A stretch of DNA of 64,000 nucleotides from Anaerolineaceae bacterium (GTDB taxonomy: Bacteria; Chloroflexota; Anaerolineae; Anaerolineales; Anaerolineaceae). Made by a program: the position numbers and the translations under genes. A model generated the notes under the pieces. It did no database searches. It saw only the letters and a program-made list of their open reading frames with translations, and was not told where the DNA came from. Location of the stretch: assembly GCA_030653365.1 (NCBI GenBank), contig JAURZL010000001.1, forward strand, positions 184,902 to 248,901. Direction: 5' to 3'. Below, in pieces: positions 54,662 to 62,861 of this stretch. Within the stretch, counting starts at the first letter, position 1; every line of letters starts with the position of its first letter.

Positions 54662-55624
54662 TTAGCCTCGTGCTGAATACCAGTCCAGTACACTTAAGGC
54701 TCGTAATGTGATCCACCGATCAGATTTTCCTACCCCTTCGTTTAGCTCCACCAAATTTTTTCCGGGATAATGTGTTTCAAGATGCCAACGACCGTCATGA
54801 TTACGTTTGGATAATACCAACTCAATCGCCTCTTTTACTCGTTCATCCGGGGTGACATCAGCCTTTCTTAAATAGTCTAATCCTCGCAATATGTCATAGT
54901 GCCACCATGTTGGAAAGGCAAAGGATGTCCAAATTGCACCGCCTTTACGGTCGTATTCGATCGTCTTTCCCGTTGACTTCCTGCGGAAGAGATGACGTTC
55001 CAGTAGATATTCCTGACCGTGGAGACGGGCATTTTTTACTTCTGGATTTCCTCCGGTTGAGATTTCATATTCCAATAATGCCTCAAGCACACAGATGGTG
55101 GTGTTAAATGACGATCGGGTTGAACCGAACTCTGCGTCACAATTCCAGCCGCCATCAGATAATTGTTCACCCAGTAACCTATCGATGATTCCTTGAACAT
55201 TCTGGTTAAAATAGGCACCACTTGCCGCGACCTGACCATTTATACAGGGTTCAATTTCACCGGCAAAGAATTGATTTTGATCACATTCCTCAGGTCCACA
55301 ACCCTTCCAGGTTACCTTGTCACGCACCAATTTCATTGCTTGAATTGCTGCATCACTGGCAGGATCGAGACCTAATTCACGTAGCAGAATGAGAGCATGC
55401 ATGGTTGAGTTCCAACCGTGATTCCAGGCTACTCCAGACCAGGTACCATCTGTACGCTGTAGTTCTAAAATTTTTGCTCCGAATCCCTCGCTAAATATTC
55501 TAGCCCTCTCCTGTGCAATTTCTTTCTCAGGTGAATGGATCAGGTCTCGCATCACCTGCCAGCGGATTGCAGGATCAGAATCGAGTAACCAGTCAATAGT
55601 CTTTTGGTCAGGATTACTCATCAT
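54662..55624 (-). CDS. squalene/terpene cyclase-like (alpha-alpha toroid) repeat protein
   Basis: The 320-residue protein is built of helical repeats of the prenyltransferase/terpene-cyclase toroid: LLDSDPAIRWQVMRDLIHSP, then EQLSDGGWNCDAEFGSTRSS and LSKRNHDGRWHLETHYPGKN. The QW-type DGxW motifs are clear, but the DxDD acid of squalene-hopene cyclases is not seen. Catalysis of terpene cyclisation is therefore unlikely. Such proteins are often annotated as hypothetical or wrongly as nitrogen-fixation related. Confidence 0.72.
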   Translation of the reverse strand: MMSNPDQKTIDWLLDSDPAIRWQVMRDLIHSPEKEIAQERARIFSEGFGAKILELQRTDGTWSGVAWNHGWNSTMHALILLRELGLDPASDAAIQAMKLVRDKVTWKGCGPEECDQNQFFAGEIEPCINGQVAASGAYFNQNVQGIIDRLLGEQLSDGGWNCDAEFGSTRSSFNTTICVLEALLEYEISTGGNPEVKNARLHGQEYLLERHLFRRKSTGKTIEYDRKGGAIWTSFAFPTWWHYDILRGLDYLRKADVTPDERVKEAIELVLSKRNHDGRWHLETHYPGKNLVELNEGVGKSDRWITLRALSVLDWYSARG

Positions 55625-55755
55625 TTAACCCTTTACCTTCAAAGATTCTTTGAATAGATTTCTCAATCCTCGCCACACTGGTTTTGGATTGTTTGGGATC
55701 GGAGAAATAGGTAAGATTAATTGTCTTCCCAATTGCCCACTCCACCAATTCGATT
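55614..55755 (-). pseudogene. C-terminal fragment, possibly of a YdeI-like gene, overlapping two genes
   Basis: In the frame between the PPOX and cyclase-like genes, the minus strand reads LVEWAIGKTINLTYFSDPKQ, then SKTSVARIEKSIQRIFEGKG and LNDE-stop. The ending resembles the C-terminal helix of YdeI-like proteins (family call from memory, unsure). The N-terminal part is missing. It overlaps the PPOX 3' end in a different frame and the next gene's start. It may be a remnant or a short coupled gene. Confidence 0.45.
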
Positions 55756-56136
55756 TACTGTAATGCGGGTGATGTAGCCAGATGGTGGGTTATCCATTGG
55801 TGGAAATTTGACATCTGGTCCCATGTATACCCAGGCAAGTTTCTGTAATAACTCGGCAGCTCCCCCTTCTTCAATACGAGCTTTACCATATAGGACTACA
55901 TATTCTGTCAGACCCATCGGGGTTTTTGATTTTGCTTCTAAAGAGATTGCTACCCGACCATCGCGCTTGATGTTCTTCACCTTGCGGTTCTTCGGAAGGT
56001 GACCGACGACGATTTCTTCCCCATAGAGCCCGACCCAGACAACGGTTATTTGCGGGCTGCCATCAGGATTGAGCGTGACGAGGTGGGCAGGAGTTCCAGC
56101 TTCAATCAGCTCACGTACTTTAATGGGAATCTTCAT
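55717..56136 (-). CDS. PPOX-class F420-dependent oxidoreductase (split-barrel)
   Basis: The 139-residue protein has the pyridoxamine-oxidase-like order: IEAGTPAHLVTLNPDGSPQI, TVVWVGLYGEEIVVGH, KNIKRDGRVAISLEAKSKTP and GYITRITVNRIGGVGNW. The last segment is typical of the F420-binding subgroup. It reduces small molecules with F420H2 or binds FMN. The last residues overlap a gene fragment in another frame. Confidence 0.85.
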   Translation of the reverse strand: MKIPIKVRELIEAGTPAHLVTLNPDGSPQITVVWVGLYGEEIVVGHLPKNRKVKNIKRDGRVAISLEAKSKTPMGLTEYVVLYGKARIEEGGAAELLQKLAWVYMGPDVKFPPMDNPPSGYITRITVNRIGGVGNWEDN

Positions 56137-56332
56137 ATCATTACTCTCCTATCGCTGAACCTAAATGGAAAAAAATTTTCCCAAAAAGGGTTTAGGTCCT
56201 CGGTAGATTTGATTATAAAGATTATTAAGGATCCTGAAACAATCTTGTATAAACAACCTGGCCTAATGATACTTTTATCATTTTGAATACTGATGAAATG
56301 GTAAAAAATCAGGTTCGATTTACCGTAGAAGT

Positions 56333-56818
56333 TTATTTTCGTCCAAGCCATCTATGAATTGAAGAGACATATTCCTTGTATTCATCTCCAAATTTTGTAG
56401 CCAGATATTGTTCCTCAGGAATTATCAGCATGTAGTGACTGATAATTATCGAAATCAGAAGGGTCATTATTGTCCAAAGTATATTGAAAATCAATGCAAT
56501 GCTTAAAAATACGAGGACGCTCCCAAGATAAAGTGGATTTCTTGAAATTGCGAATACACCCGTCTTCACTACCTTACTTGTCGGATGACCAGGGTCCGTG
56601 GGTTGCCCGTATTGAGCAAATTCACGCCGACCCAAAATGATAAAACATAAGCCGGGGATTAAAAGAACGATGCCAATTGGCATCAGGATTTGTCTAGAAA
56701 TTCCATTCGGAAAAGACATTGGTGCTACGAAGTGTAGAGCGATGCTCAGTAGAAACGGAATTCCAAAAACAACTTCTGCAATCACCCAATGATTTTTATG
56801 CGCAGAATCAACTTTCAA
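56333..56818 (-). CDS. isoprenylcysteine methyltransferase-like (ICMT/PEMT) membrane protein
   Basis: The 161-residue integral protein has four hydrophobic segments. The family motif GVFAISRNPLYLGSVLVFLS is followed by the SAM-binding IPEEQYLATKFGDEYKEYVS. It methylates a prenylated cysteine-type or phospholipid-type acceptor; bacterial acceptors are rarely known. It is in the cassette-like minus-strand run, with an attC-like site upstream of it. Confidence 0.85.
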   Translation of the reverse strand: MKVDSAHKNHWVIAEVVFGIPFLLSIALHFVAPMSFPNGISRQILMPIGIVLLIPGLCFIILGRREFAQYGQPTDPGHPTSKVVKTGVFAISRNPLYLGSVLVFLSIALIFNILWTIMTLLISIIISHYMLIIPEEQYLATKFGDEYKEYVSSIHRWLGRK

Positions 56819-56863
56819 ATTTATTACCTATCCTAAATTATTTTCTCGCGTTACGTATTAAAT

Positions 56864-56930
56864 AGTAAACGGTTTGCGGTGGTGAAGCAAGGCGAGGAAT
56901 TCCAGCCGTCCAATGCATGCTTTGTTGGCT
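56864..56930 (-). repeat. attC-like site 1 (candidate)
   Basis: On the plus strand the element begins AGTAAACGGTTTGCGGTGGT and ends TGCATGCTTTGTTGGCT. It lies between the NTF2-like gene (57104) and the ICMT-like gene (56818), in the position expected of a cassette recombination site. The outer cores AGTAAAC and GTTGGCT match the RYYYAAC/GTTRRRY pattern only partly. Candidate only. Confidence 0.35.
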
Positions 56931-57103
56931 AGATGTTTATCATTATTTTTCAGCATGCCCTCAAAGAGATAATGCCCGAATTGCTTCTAAGGTTGAATGA
57001 ACATTTTGACTTGGTCCATCTTCATTCTCCCAGAAAACAACATCCTTTGTGTGTTTTATGCAATATTTGGTGGTCTGACCTCTTCCTGGTCACTTCTCAC
57101 TTC

Positions 57104-57508
57104 TTACTTGTTTTGAAAAGTATTCTGATCATGCATAATGAACCAGCGGTTGGCGCGTTTAACGAGTAAGAACGTTCTGATTTGCTTTTGATTTTCTCGT
57201 CGAACTCCATCAGGGGTGGTATGCGGGCTCATCCTACTCGGAACGGTGACAATCGCGACATTTATCTTCGCAAACCGAACTTCCATCTTTTCTGGTGTAT
57301 CCGTGACACCTTTCAGAAATGTAGAATGAACTTCCTGCAATTCGGTCAACACTGCATCGCGCCCGCGTGTCCAATTTCCGAATGGGTTGATGTGAGTCCA
57401 ATCCTCAGTGGTGAATTCTGGAATATTGGTGAAGTCATGAGTATTGAACGCATCATAAAATAACTGCACACAATTCTGCACTCTCTTTTCCTGTGTAATG
57501 AAACTCAT
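57104..57508 (-). CDS. NTF2/SnoaL-like (SgcJ/EcaC-type) protein
   Basis: The 134-residue protein has the NTF2 pattern: NCVQLFYDAFNTHDFTNIPE, FTTEDWTHINPFGNWTRGRD, AVLTELQEVHSTFLKGVTDT and TFLLVKRANRWFIMHDQNTF. It is closest to SgcJ/EcaC-type proteins, whose substrate is unknown. The 170 bases after its stop hold a short open frame of unclear origin and the attC-like site. Confidence 0.8.
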   Translation of the reverse strand: MSFITQEKRVQNCVQLFYDAFNTHDFTNIPEFTTEDWTHINPFGNWTRGRDAVLTELQEVHSTFLKGVTDTPEKMEVRFAKINVAIVTVPSRMSPHTTPDGVRRENQKQIRTFLLVKRANRWFIMHDQNTFQNK

Positions 57509-57616
57509 GAACTGTCTCCGTATTTGAGTGAATTTCGTCCAATATTTGTAGAGTATTACATCATCCGATTAACTAAAGCGTGCGAGGTTGGGAATCTTAC
57601 ATTTTTTCTATCTAAT

Positions 57617-58090
57617 TCAGCTCACTGCTTTCTTTATCAGATTGGCAATCTGTGTTTCAACCTCGGCAGTCATTTTGGTCAGGGCAAATGCTGTTGGCCA
57701 AAAAGTACCGTCGTCGAGATTGGCAGCCTCATTAAAGCCAAGGGTTGAATACCTGTATTTGAATTTGTCTGCGCTTTGAAAGAACAAAACAATCTTGTCA
57801 TCCTTCGCATAAGCTGGCATACCGTACCATGTTCTTGGCATCAGGTCTGGCGCATGGGTTTTGACAATCTCGTTCACACGTTTTGCTAAAGCTCCATAAG
57901 GTTCTTCCATCTCGGCAATTTTTTCTAGTACAGCTTTTTCCCCCTCTTCCCTATTTTTATTTGCACGGGATGCCGCTTTCAACTCGTTTGTGCGTTCCTT
58001 CATAGCGGCTTTTTCCTCTGCTGAGAATCCTTGATCCTTCTTTTTTGCAGCAGTCAGATTTTTGTTTTCTTTCGCTGATTTTTTCTCCAT
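57617..58090 (-). CDS. DUF1801-type protein with a lysine-rich N-terminal extension
   Basis: The 157-residue protein starts with a highly charged Lys/Glu/Ala-rich segment (about residues 1-55), probably a single helix. The DUF1801 core has APDLMPRTWYGMPAYAKDDK, IVLFFQSADKFKYRYSTLGF and LTKMTAEVETQIANLIKKAV. The Lys-rich start may bind nucleic acid or polyanions. It is one of three DUF1801-type genes in the window. Function is unknown. Confidence 0.78.
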   Translation of the reverse strand: MEKKSAKENKNLTAAKKKDQGFSAEEKAAMKERTNELKAASRANKNREEGEKAVLEKIAEMEEPYGALAKRVNEIVKTHAPDLMPRTWYGMPAYAKDDKIVLFFQSADKFKYRYSTLGFNEAANLDDGTFWPTAFALTKMTAEVETQIANLIKKAVS

Positions 58091-58518
58091 GGCCTAAAAC
58101 ACCTCCATTCAGTAATAGATTATTTTTGTTATTTCTAACTTTTCTTGATAATAAATCCATTATAGAATAGAAAAATCGGATATTCAAGAGAAAAAATATC
58201 CGAATTATTTATTATTGCCCGTTGAAGGTGGAAAACAATCCAAGTTAATCTCACTATGAAAAGCATTTTAAATTTCTATTAACAAAAAACGCTTTTCTGA
58301 TTCGAATGGCGTTTTTCTACAAACTTACAGATTTATGTCTGTATTTCAGGCTGGAAATCAGACCAATAAATTTGATTTACCCAATATCCTGCGCCCCATC
58401 TTTGCTATGAGGATGATCAACAATTGCGTCTTTCTCTCAAAGCATTAAATGGTTTCAATCCGAACCTGCTTATGATGGCAACACGTTTGAAAATCGTAAT
58501 TATTTTCCGTATGTAAGG
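58091..58518. other. 428-base intergenic region holding the left copy of a direct repeat
   Basis: It contains repeat copy 1 (58262-58450). Around 58435-58540 the plus strand has coding-like sequence (KWFQSEPAYDGNTFENRNYF), possibly the N-terminus of a metallo-beta-lactamase-type protein. No complete gene is present. Confidence 0.5.
58262..58450. repeat. direct repeat, copy 1
   Basis: It pairs with 63813-64000 at an offset of about 5550 bases. From about 58331 to 58450 the copies are identical over 120 bases; the left part differs at scattered bases and by one single-base indel. The left part carries a terminator-like hairpin (58285-58317). The conserved core carries a second hairpin with stem GTCTGTATTTC / GAAATCAGAC and one bulge (58337-58363). 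Confidence 0.9.
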
Positions 58519-58788
58519 TTAAATCGTGGTGGTCTGTACGATTTCCGATATTCGTACTTGTGGGTTCATTATGATTTTTCCTTCAACATTTTTCCAAACC
58601 TCGCGCATGGCAGCGAGCAATGCCTCGGCATGTTGTACGCTATCAAAGTCAAGATCGATGATCACGTAGCTGGGATTATCAATTGGGCGAAGGATTCGGA
58701 TTTTATTCCGGTTAACAGGATCGCTATCGAAAGCTCTTTTCCAATTATTGTAATCTGGCACACTATGTTCAATACGCAACTGATACAT
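58519..58788 (-). CDS. small ferredoxin-like-fold protein of unknown function
   Basis: The 89-residue protein begins MYQLRIEHSVPDYNNWKRAF and continues with ILRPIDNPSYVIIDLDFDSV, then HAEALLAAMREVWKNVEGKI. This reads like a dimeric alpha-beta barrel (antibiotic monooxygenase-like). Active-site residues are not evident. The ATG at 58788 is preferred because GGAGGAAGG lies just before it; the longer frame to 58899 lacks such a site. Confidence 0.65.
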   Translation of the reverse strand: MYQLRIEHSVPDYNNWKRAFDSDPVNRNKIRILRPIDNPSYVIIDLDFDSVQHAEALLAAMREVWKNVEGKIIMNPQVRISEIVQTTTI

Positions 58789-59066
58789 GCCTTCCTCCAT
58801 TTCACTTGTTCTACTTGGCTCAACCACATTATAGATAAAATTAGTCATAATTACAATCGTCATCATATGGTTATGAGTTAACCAATTTTCAGGGAACAAA
58901 TGGAAGATAGACTAGCAGTTCTTAGTCATCATGGACATCAATCCATTATAGTGCTCTGATCCATAAGAACGATCCGTGAATTCATAATATTTCCAACTTT
59001 TGCAAAACAGCAGGGTTGGTTTATTGAGATCACCAGATAATGGTTTTTACAGGTTTTAAAATTGAG

Positions 59067-59456
59067 TTAGAGATCTTTCGTCTCATCAATCCAGCGCTTT
59101 ACCGCTTTCTTGAATAGATTCTTTTTGGATATGAAATCGGTAAGATCAAAAAAGGTAATTGTGGCACGGATATTGGAGTTCCAATCGAGTAATTCTGTGT
59201 CATCAATATACAGGTGTGCTGCTTTTTTGTCTTCTTTTGGTCTTGCACCAGTATGAAGGATAAGCCCAACCCTGTCTTTTTTGTGCAGCATTAGGGTCAT
59301 GCGGTCTTTTCCATCATAACAAAAGGTTGGTGCGTTCCACTTTATGGTTTCGGTTAAAGTGGGAAACTCTTCGGTTATGGCATTCAGGATTGCTTCAACG
59401 AATGGCTTTCGTTCATCTTCAAATTTGGTCAAAAATTCTTGGTGTGTCGTCGACAT
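59067..59456 (-). CDS. DUF1801 protein
   Basis: The 129-residue protein has the DUF1801 core: LTKFEDERKPFVEAILNAIT, TLTETIKWNAPTFCYDGKDR and MTLMLHKKDRVGLILHTGAR. The C-terminal segment is a Lys-rich helix (KKNLFKKAVKRWIDETKDL). A decent ribosome-binding site stands before the ATG. It is in the cassette-like run. Confidence 0.8.
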   Translation of the reverse strand: MSTTHQEFLTKFEDERKPFVEAILNAITEEFPTLTETIKWNAPTFCYDGKDRMTLMLHKKDRVGLILHTGARPKEDKKAAHLYIDDTELLDWNSNIRATITFFDLTDFISKKNLFKKAVKRWIDETKDL

Positions 59457-59485
59457 AAGCCTCCTCTCGGATTTGGGTATTAGAG

Positions 59486-59595
59486 GCTAAGGGTTTGCAT
59501 AATTTGTGAAGGGATCAGGATCCGGTAATTGGGTAGAAAGAATTTGATGCCCAGCGAGCTACACCCGGGAGATGCAGTCCACCGAGGCAGTTGTA
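59486..59595 (-). repeat. attC-like site 2 (candidate)
   Basis: Plus strand: it begins GGCTAAGGGTTTGCATAATT and ends GTCCACCGAGGCAGTTGTAC, about 110 bases. The left core GGCTAAG deviates by one base from RYYYAAC, and the right core is weak. It lies downstream of the DinB gene at 59666, in the position expected of a cassette recombination site. Confidence 0.3.
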
Positions 59596-59665
59596 CTTAT
59601 TTGAACTGCATTTATCAATCATAGATCTATTTTGGAAAGCCTAATTGCCTATTATCGCCACATTT

Positions 59666-60172
59666 CTACGCATCTTTGCTTCTGGCACTAGCTATCCAAT
59701 CCATACCTGTAACTTCATGCTGTCCCAGCACCAAACTCAACTGCGCAGCGTGTTCCTGAACATGGCGCATACTGTACAACTGAAGTTCCATGAAACTGAG
59801 TTCCATCCATTCGAACCCACAGCGTTGTTGAGCTCTCTCTTCTGTGAGCCCTTCAAGGGCTGATTGGCATTTATCGCGGCAGACACTCAAGTACGTGATA
59901 ATTTGTTCCTTTGTGTAAGGTTGCTCCGGTAACTTCCCGCGGATGAAAGGTTGTGGTGGTTTAAAACCTTCCATAGTGCCAGTTAGAAATAGGTCGAGCC
60001 AAAAAAGTGTATGATATGCAATAAACCAGAACTGGCCATACCGTTCATCTTCAGGATCTTTCCACAATGCAACGGTCCAGAGATGATCAGGACATAAATT
60101 TATAGCATCCTCCAGCATATCGATTGCAGCACCAAACTGATTCCAAATGCTTGTTCTACAGTCAATCTTCAT
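59666..60172 (-). CDS. DinB family protein
   Basis: The 168-residue protein has the four-helix bundle with IWNQFGAAIDMLEDAINLCP near the start, the metal-site helix WFIAYHTLFWLDLFLTGTME and a late YSMRHVQEHAAQLSLVLGQH. The histidines match the DinB/YfiT metal triad. Members act as metal-dependent thiol transferases or hydrolases; the substrate is unknown. CAGGAGG stands before the ATG. Confidence 0.83.
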   Translation of the reverse strand: MKIDCRTSIWNQFGAAIDMLEDAINLCPDHLWTVALWKDPEDERYGQFWFIAYHTLFWLDLFLTGTMEGFKPPQPFIRGKLPEQPYTKEQIITYLSVCRDKCQSALEGLTEERAQQRCGFEWMELSFMELQLYSMRHVQEHAAQLSLVLGQHEVTGMDWIASARSKDA

Positions 60173-60417
60173 CTTATGCCTCCTGCGATAGGTTGTAAAT
60201 AATCAATAAAACGGCTGTTTTTCTCCTTGATTTGCGATAGTTTGAAGCGCCAGTCTGTTTTATGAGGTCGTTTTACTTTATACTAGCTTTCATTTTTTCA
60301 TAATTCTAGCATAAAGAAAAGTGAAAACAAAAAAAACTCATACAACACATGGCGAAGATAAATCTGCAATTTTCCATTAATTACACAGCAATTTCTTGTT
60401 GGAGATCAATTCAATAA

Positions 60418-60846
60418 TCAATTATCTTTCGCTAATGAAAAATGCATCTGGACGATGACCCAATGTTCGTCCCTTTTTTCCAAAATCCCTGTCCAGCGTC
60501 AATTATCCCAACCGATCGGTTGTCCATTCCATTCAGCGTGGTCATCCAATATGCATGAAAACCAGGCTACATTTCCAAATTGTGAATAATTAACCCGTAA
60601 ATCTCTGATATCGTAATCGGTTGCCTTGAATGCATCATTCATCCACGAGCGTTTGCCCAATTACTTAAAGGAATCAAAACCAACAATGGTGCTACGGGAA
60701 TCGGGATGAAAAATGAAGAAATTCTCATCATTTGCCATAATGGAGAAAAGTCGATTGACATCCTTGGTTAACGCCCAACCGATTGCATCATGGATGCATC
60801 GTTCAACTTCCAGACGATCCTTTTCATTTTCCATTCTATTCTCCAT
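60418..60846 (-). pseudogene. NTF2/SnoaL-like gene broken by two in-frame stops
   Basis: A single frame of 143 codons reads as an NTF2-like protein: CIHDAIGWALTKDVNRLFSI, GKRSWMNDAFKATDYDIRDL, then GNVAWFSCILDDHAEWNGQP and RWTGILEKRDEHWVIVQMHF. It is interrupted by a TAA at 60661-60663 and a TGA at 60499-60501, with no frameshift. The second stop sits where homologues have a residue before RWTG. It is a decayed cassette-type gene; recoding is less likely. Confidence 0.72.
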
Positions 60847-60945
60847 CTGATATCTAATTTTACAAACCTCCTAATTGTTTGTTTCATGGAAGAGCAAGAC
60901 TCCTGTGGCGGGAGCGAGTGCCAGCTTTATTCGATAATGAGAACG

Positions 60946-61040
60946 ACCTAACGGTTTGGGTTACCTGATGGCGAGATGGCTTGCAAAGAGCTTGGAAGCG
61001 GAGTACATAAACGCCAAAGTATAGAAAACGCTTGTAGTCG
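60946..61040 (-). repeat. attC-like site 3 (candidate)
   Basis: Plus strand: it begins ACCTAACGGTTTGGGT, whose first seven bases match RYYYAAC exactly. It ends near CGCTTGTAGTCG about 95 bases on, where the right core is poor. It lies between the propeller lipoprotein (stop at 61086) and the broken NTF2-like gene. Confidence 0.35.
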
Positions 61041-61085
61041 TGGCTCATCCCCACCGATCAGAAATGCGCTCAGTCAGAGCGGTCC

Positions 61086-62072
61086 TTACCTTTTTTTATA
61101 GGCTACATAGATATCTGCTTCGATCATCTTGTTGTCCACATAGAAATGGTGCACAAAATACAAATTCCCTTCACCATCAATCGAAGCTTCTCCCGCTAGT
61201 GGAGATACGATCAGTTCCGCTTTTTGCCATTCTCCGTTTACACTTTTTGATCTCCAAACACCCCAGTTTCTCGTAATCCACAATTCATCCTCAGCAGGGT
61301 TCATCGCTGGCCAGCCTTCACTGTCAGGTGTGTTAACCATGGCTATGTTGATTGGTTCCTGCCATACCCCATCCACCAGTTTGGATAACCAGATGTCCAA
61401 TCCCCCTTTCCCACCTGGTTTTTCTGATCCAAAATAGAGTTCACGACCGTCACGGGAGAAGTGCAATTCGCCAACCTGATATTCAGGATTGAAGTCTGCA
61501 TTTTTCCAATTCTGCCACTTCCCATCCCGATATTCAGCAGTAAACCAGTGCAAGCCGGTATAGCCTTCCCTGGCTGAGCAGAACCACATGACATTCCCTA
61601 AAACGAACTCACAACCATCCATGGCTAGCTTGTCAGGATCCTGCAAAATAATCCTTTCCGGTCTATCCCATTCGCCATTTTGTTTTTCACTTACATACAA
61701 GCCAGTGACACCATCCAGGATTTGTTTCTCGATGGGGATGTTGACATCTGGGGTGAAGAAGAAATACATGGTGTTGCCGTCGGGAGTGACAAAAACGCCA
61801 TCCTCCGCACCAGCGGTATTGACTTGTCCGGGAACAGGTACCGGGTCTTCATATTCACTTGAGTACAATAACGGAGGGTTTTCATCGCTATCCGGGGACA
61901 TCTTAACAGCATTCTTAGGGATCAGCGCATCTCTCTCGATCTTGTTGTCCATGGTTGTTGATGTGGATAGCCTGGTTGTAGTAGGTTCAAGGTCAAAAGT
62001 ACCATTGCATGACAGGATTGTAGCCAGAAGGACACAGACACCAACCCCAATTACAAGCTTTCGATGGTGCAT
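61086..62072 (-). CDS. lipoprotein with PD40/TolB-like beta-propeller
   Basis: The 328-residue lipoprotein has lipobox LSC (Cys22, TILSCNG). A propeller follows with blades such as DGVFVTPDGNTMYFFFTPDV, GELHFSRDGRELYFGSEKPG and PAMNPAEDELWITRNWGVW. The PD40 motifs are clear. It would bind ligands outside the membrane; no enzyme is implied. An AAGGAG site precedes the start. It is part of the minus-strand run. Confidence 0.83.
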   Translation of the reverse strand: MHHRKLVIGVGVCVLLATILSCNGTFDLEPTTTRLSTSTTMDNKIERDALIPKNAVKMSPDSDENPPLLYSSEYEDPVPVPGQVNTAGAEDGVFVTPDGNTMYFFFTPDVNIPIEKQILDGVTGLYVSEKQNGEWDRPERIILQDPDKLAMDGCEFVLGNVMWFCSAREGYTGLHWFTAEYRDGKWQNWKNADFNPEYQVGELHFSRDGRELYFGSEKPGGKGGLDIWLSKLVDGVWQEPINIAMVNTPDSEGWPAMNPAEDELWITRNWGVWRSKSVNGEWQKAELIVSPLAGEASIDGEGNLYFVHHFYVDNKMIEADIYVAYKKR

Positions 62073-62138
62073 AATTACTCCTTATTTGTCATGAATCAAT
62101 AAATTTATTGACATGAAGACGATTTGTGTTTCCTGTGC

Positions 62139-62266
62139 TAGGGATGGTGAGGATTCTGCTTGGGAGCAGAGAAAACCCGAAGCCACGCCCCGTAAAAAGC
62201 TCGACTGTGAAGTGTGCCACAAGCGCGAAGTGCAGTCCGCAGCATCCAATACTTGCTTTGTTAGGC
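62139..62266 (-). repeat. attC-like site 4 (candidate)
   Basis: The right end TGCTTTGTTAGGC contains a perfect GTTRRRY core (GTTAGGC, 62260-62266) and matches site 1 closely over CCAATNCNTGCTTTGTT. The left end is not clear. It lies 55 bases downstream of the ClbS-like gene stop, as expected for a cassette. Confidence 0.4.
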
Positions 62267-62321
62267 ATTCTTTGTTGTGCAAGTCTCGATATCTTTGAAA
62301 AAACACCACTACGAGTGATTA

Positions 62322-62828
62322 TCACTTCTCCTCCATCTTTCTTGTCGCCTTCCGTATCTCTTTTCTTGCCCAGCGGTAATGACTGCTGGTGTTGGAAATG
62401 AAATATGCGGCCAGGGTGTTGTTCCTTGTCCAGGCGTAATGTCCGCGTGTGAATAATACCTTTTCAGGAATGGCTTGAATCGTCTTTAAGATTTTCTCGT
62501 ACGAGGACTTGAAGCTTTCTTGAATGTCCGTGAGGCTCTTATCACGAAATTTGCGGTAAATGGAATAGTTGAGTTGTGGAAGTTGCGCCCAATTGTATTC
62601 TTCAGAAGGCACTGCGGGGACTAATCCTTTCTCTCCCATTTCATACCATTTGATAACCATTTGTTCCCATTCGGTGAGATGCGAGAGTACATCCTTGATT
62701 GCCCACTCGCCAATAGCATTCGGTTGTGTGATTTGTTCGACTGTCAGGGTGGCTAACAATTCTTCAAGCGCAGCCCGTTCGGTTTGAGCGGTTTCCAGGA
62801 TTTGATTTTTGGTAGTTGGTTTTGTCAT
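62322..62828 (-). CDS. ClbS/DfsB-like four-helix bundle protein
   Basis: The 168-residue protein begins MTKPTTKNQILETAQTERAA, has GEWAIKDVLSHLTEWEQMVI and later RGHYAWTRNNTLAAYFISNT, ending SSHYRWARKEIRK. This is the ClbS/DfsB layout. ClbS hydrolyses the colibactin cyclopropane warhead and protects the producer; relatives are also called DfsB. A protective role against a toxic small molecule is possible but unproven. The ATG at 62828 is chosen because AAGGAG precedes it. Confidence 0.82.
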   Translation of the reverse strand: MTKPTTKNQILETAQTERAALEELLATLTVEQITQPNAIGEWAIKDVLSHLTEWEQMVIKWYEMGEKGLVPAVPSEEYNWAQLPQLNYSIYRKFRDKSLTDIQESFKSSYEKILKTIQAIPEKVLFTRGHYAWTRNNTLAAYFISNTSSHYRWARKEIRKATRKMEEK

Positions 62829-62861
62829 AATATTCTCCTTGCTGAATATTTGCATTCTATT

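Noticed and set aside
56940..57103. Short minus-strand coding-like stretch ending in LSL-stop after the NTF2-like gene
   Set aside because: Only about 45 codons after a stop, without a start or family match; possibly a remnant, but not supportable.
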